The position numbers were made by a program, and so were the translations under genes. A DNA stretch of 41,702 nucleotides from an uncultured Coriobacteriaceae bacterium (GTDB lineage: Bacteria; Actinomycetota; Coriobacteriia; Coriobacteriales; Eggerthellaceae): positions 1-41,702 of the forward strand of contig URRZ01000006.1 in NCBI GenBank assembly GCA_900550385.1, given 5' to 3'. Positions within the stretch are counted from its first letter, which is position 1. Each line of letters starts with the position of its first letter. The notes under the pieces were generated by a model. The model was not told where the DNA came from. It saw nothing but the letters and a program-made list of their open reading frames with translations, and searched no databases. Shown here one piece after another: positions 39,946-41,702 of this stretch.

Positions 39946-41190
39946 CTACTTGCGTTCTCCTTGGGTGATGACGCCCTCGGCCTCCATGGCCTTGATCTCC
40001 TCGTCGGAGTAGCCCAGGGCGGCCATGACGTCCTCGGTGTCCTCGCCGATGAGCGGGGCCTTCTCGTAGGGCGGCAGCGGCGTCTCCTCGAAGGTGACGG
40101 GGATGCGCACCAGCGCCTTGGGGCCGCGCGGGTAGTCCATCTTGTAGAACACGTCGTTGGCCCACGCCTGCTCGTCGTCGACGATCTCCTGGTAGGTCTT
40201 GCACAGCGCGTAGGGGATGTCCAGCTCGGTGAGGATGGGCTCCCACTCGGCGACGGTCTTCTGCTTGAAGCCCTCTTGGATGATGTCGTACAGCTCGCCC
40301 TGGCGATGCTCGTCGATCATCTTCTTCTGGTTGCTGAACACCGGGTCCTCAATGAGGTCCTCGCGGCCGATGGCCTGCATGATCTTCGGGAAGTAGATGG
40401 AGTAGTTGGGGCCCATCACCTGGAAGAAGCGGCCGTCCTTGGTCTCGACGGCGGGCTGGTAGGGCAGCTGGTTGTCGCGGCGGTCGAACGGGAACACCTG
40501 GCCGCCGAACTCGGTGCCGTACTGGGCCGCCTGGATGGAGAAGCCCTGCATCCAGATGGCGGTGTGCAGCAGGTTGGTGGTCACCTTCTCGCCCTTGCCG
40601 GTGCGCGCCTGGCGGTACAGGGCGGCCAGAACGCCCGTGGTCAGAGCCAGCGCGCCCTGATGGTCGCCCAGGGCCGGGATGAGGTTGGTGGGCACGGTGC
40701 CCTTCTGGTACAGCGAGCCCGCCCAGCCGGAGCGCGCGAAGAATGCGGTGAAGTCGAAGCCGGGCAGGTCCTTGTCCGGGCCCTTCTCGCCGAAGCCGGT
40801 CAGGCTGGCGTACACCAGGCGCGGGAAACGCTCCTTCAGGTCGTCGTAGGTGAGGTGCTTGCGCTCGAGCGCCTGCGGGCGCCAGTTGGTCAGCAGCACG
40901 TCGGCGTCCTCCAGCAGCTTGAACAGCACCTCGATGCCCTTCTCGGTGCGAAGGTCGACCACGATACCCTTCTTGTTGGCGTTCTCCAGGTCGATGGTGA
41001 TGTCCTCGTGCGGATCCTGCGGACGGCCCTCGTTCGCCGCGGTGTAGCGCAGGTTGTCGCCCTTGGCCGTCTCGATCTTGATGACCTCGGCGCCCATGTC
41101 GGCCAGGATGCGGCCGACGGCGGGGACGGCGATGAACGTCGCCAGCTCGATGACCTTGACGCCCTCCAGGGGACGCGCGTTTTCTGACAT
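39946..41190 (-). CDS. Class III (CaiB/BaiF-family) CoA-transferase
   Basis: This 414-residue family III CoA-transferase opens PLEGVKVIELATFIAVPAVG, with LADMGAEVIKIE, as in formyl-CoA and cinnamoyl-CoA:phenyllactate CoA-transferases. The catalytic aspartate is probably Asp146 in PGFDFTAFFARSG. Further family marks are ALGDHQGAL and RTGKGEKV. It would load CoA onto a 2-hydroxy acid from the enoyl-CoA product, feeding the dehydratase subunits encoded directly after it. The in-frame region upstream is non-coding; ATG 41190 has AGGAGG about 6 nt before it. It is the first gene of the operon and has a 500-bp upstream region with inverted repeats. Confidence 0.94.
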   Translation of the reverse strand: MSENARPLEGVKVIELATFIAVPAVGRILADMGAEVIKIETAKGDNLRYTAANEGRPQDPHEDITIDLENANKKGIVVDLRTEKGIEVLFKLLEDADVLLTNWRPQALERKHLTYDDLKERFPRLVYASLTGFGEKGPDKDLPGFDFTAFFARSGWAGSLYQKGTVPTNLIPALGDHQGALALTTGVLAALYRQARTGKGEKVTTNLLHTAIWMQGFSIQAAQYGTEFGGQVFPFDRRDNQLPYQPAVETKDGRFFQVMGPNYSIYFPKIMQAIGREDLIEDPVFSNQKKMIDEHRQGELYDIIQEGFKQKTVAEWEPILTELDIPYALCKTYQEIVDDEQAWANDVFYKMDYPRGPKALVRIPVTFEETPLPPYEKAPLIGEDTEDVMAALGYSDEEIKAMEAEGVITQGERK

Positions 41191-41262
41191 GTTTCCTCCT
41201 TCTGAAAATGCACTGCTGAATCCACGGTTCAGTCTGATGGTATTCTGCGGATCGCTCGCAAC

Positions 41263-41287
41263 CGTGTCATTGGACGAAAGCCCAATT
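41263..41287. promoter_or_regulatory. ATTGG-n8-CCAAT box, inverted partner of 41560-41584
   Basis: Contains ATTGG (41269-41273) and CCAAT (41282-41286). Its reverse complement matches 41560-41584 at 22 of 25 positions. It lies 73-97 bp upstream of the CoA-transferase start codon, suiting an activator or repressor site. Confidence 0.55.
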
Positions 41288-41346
41288 ACCCCAACGGCCG
41301 CACGGCGCAATCCGCCGCATTTCATATAAGCATAATTTTTTACGTG

Positions 41347-41359
41347 GCGCACTATGCGC
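41347..41359. promoter_or_regulatory. GCGCA-CTA-TGCGC dyad
   Basis: Perfect 5-3-5 palindrome next to an AT-rich patch, about 157 bp upstream of the CoA-transferase start. Possible operator; short enough to be chance in GC-rich DNA. Confidence 0.35.
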
Positions 41360-41559
41360 AAAGGAAAAACATCTAATAACCGGCTGATGGATCGAAAACG
41401 CGCAGGTGGCCGCAAGAAGACCGCGCTTCGACGGGCATTTCCCCGATCGACAGGCAGAAAGCGCGCCTATGCGAAACGCCGTTTGGACTGCAACCCCAAG
41501 CGGCAGCCAGGCAGGCGCGGACAGCAGCCGCATACATCTTCCCGCCACCCGATGGTGCG

Positions 41560-41584
41560 AATTGGTCTTTCATCCAATGACATG
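41560..41584. promoter_or_regulatory. ATTGG-n8-CCAAT box, second copy
   Basis: ATTGG (41561-41565) and CCAAT (41574-41578), with a further ATTGG at 41589-41593 making a 7-bp perfect dyad CCAATGA/TCATTGG (41574-41580, 41587-41593). It is in inverted orientation to the copy at 41263-41287, about 270 bp away. Confidence 0.55.
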
Positions 41585-41702
41585 AATCATTGGGTATGGT
41601 CTTATATTCCTTGAGCCGACAATAGATGGCTCTTCGGTGGTTTCTGTGGGAGAGATTCCGGCATAGGCCCAGCTCAGCGGGCGAAAACAACGATCTGGAA
41701 CT

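Larger units (their letters stand above)
41191..41702. other. Intergenic region upstream of the CoA-transferase operon (512 bp, runs off the window)
   Basis: No convincing gene. The open frames on both strands have no clear ribosome-binding site and an implausible composition (Arg/Ser/Cys-rich). The region contains a 25-bp inverted repeat pair (41263-41287 and 41560-41584), a GCGCA-CTA-TGCGC dyad (41347-41359) and an AT-rich patch around 41325-41345. It probably contains the operon promoter and the control region of a divergent gene beyond the right edge. Confidence 0.55.

Noticed and set aside
41354..41690. Short open frames on both strands at the right edge
   Set aside because: Arg/Ser/Cys-rich composition, no ribosome-binding site, no recognised family; more likely regulatory DNA.

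Overview
The window is GC-rich, tightly packed DNA from an anaerobic actinobacterium. The best fit is the class Coriobacteriia, family Eggerthellaceae (Eggerthella, Gordonibacter or Adlercreutzia relatives). This assignment is an inference from gene content: a complete classical menaquinone core, an Nramp-related magnesium transporter of the type studied in Eggerthella lenta, indolepyruvate ferredoxin oxidoreductase, 2-hydroxyacyl-CoA dehydratase with a class III CoA-transferase, and MurT/GatD. I recognise 29 protein-coding genes, one further small hypothetical gene, one PurF-like gene cut by the left edge, and two tRNA genes (Arg-ACG, Phe-GAA). No prophage, IS element or CRISPR array was found.

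Left part (1-15.5 kb), all on the minus strand. Read in the direction of transcription it holds: a MurT-GatD fusion for peptidoglycan amidation, arylamine N-acetyltransferase, RlmH, a 1.1 kb non-coding stretch with hairpins and a 17-bp tandem repeat, exonuclease III, FolE, an ACT-domain protein, then menF, menD, menH, menB and a menE-menC fusion, and finally a PurF-like protein whose glutaminase site is degenerate. The men genes cover the steps from chorismate to 1,4-dihydroxy-2-naphthoyl-CoA. menA, the thioesterase and the methyltransferase lie elsewhere.

Middle part (15.7-24.9 kb). tRNA-Arg with its own promoter and terminator is followed on the plus strand by a two-gene magnesium unit: a PRC/MgtE-N/CBS protein with one membrane anchor, and an Nramp-related transporter. 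Next come an HTH-antitoxin/zeta-toxin pair, a sodium-solute symporter, a kinase-fold protein preceded by a G10 tract, and a tyrosine phosphatase convergent to it.

Right part (24.9-41.7 kb). This part is rich in amino-acid genes: a phenylacetate-CoA-ligase-like enzyme, a stand-alone TrpB2 under a tRNA-Trp T-box, IorA/IorB, PurE, a small alarmone synthetase, an APC permease, an acetamidase/formamidase, tRNA-Phe, a HemN-like radical SAM protein, and an operon of CoA-transferase plus the two 2-hydroxyacyl-CoA dehydratase subunits. IorAB with the acyl-CoA ligase could oxidise aryl pyruvates. The CoA-transferase and dehydratase could reduce 2-hydroxy acids. Together they would form two arms of Stickland-type metabolism; this link is inferred and substrates are not proven.

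A family of short palindromes (core GTGAAAAAG-GGACRGTCR-CTTTTTCAC, with GAGAAAAA and GTGCCA variants) is scattered between 19 and 37.4 kb and was not seen in the first 19 kb. Most copies sit at gene ends, and in two cases they supply a stop codon.
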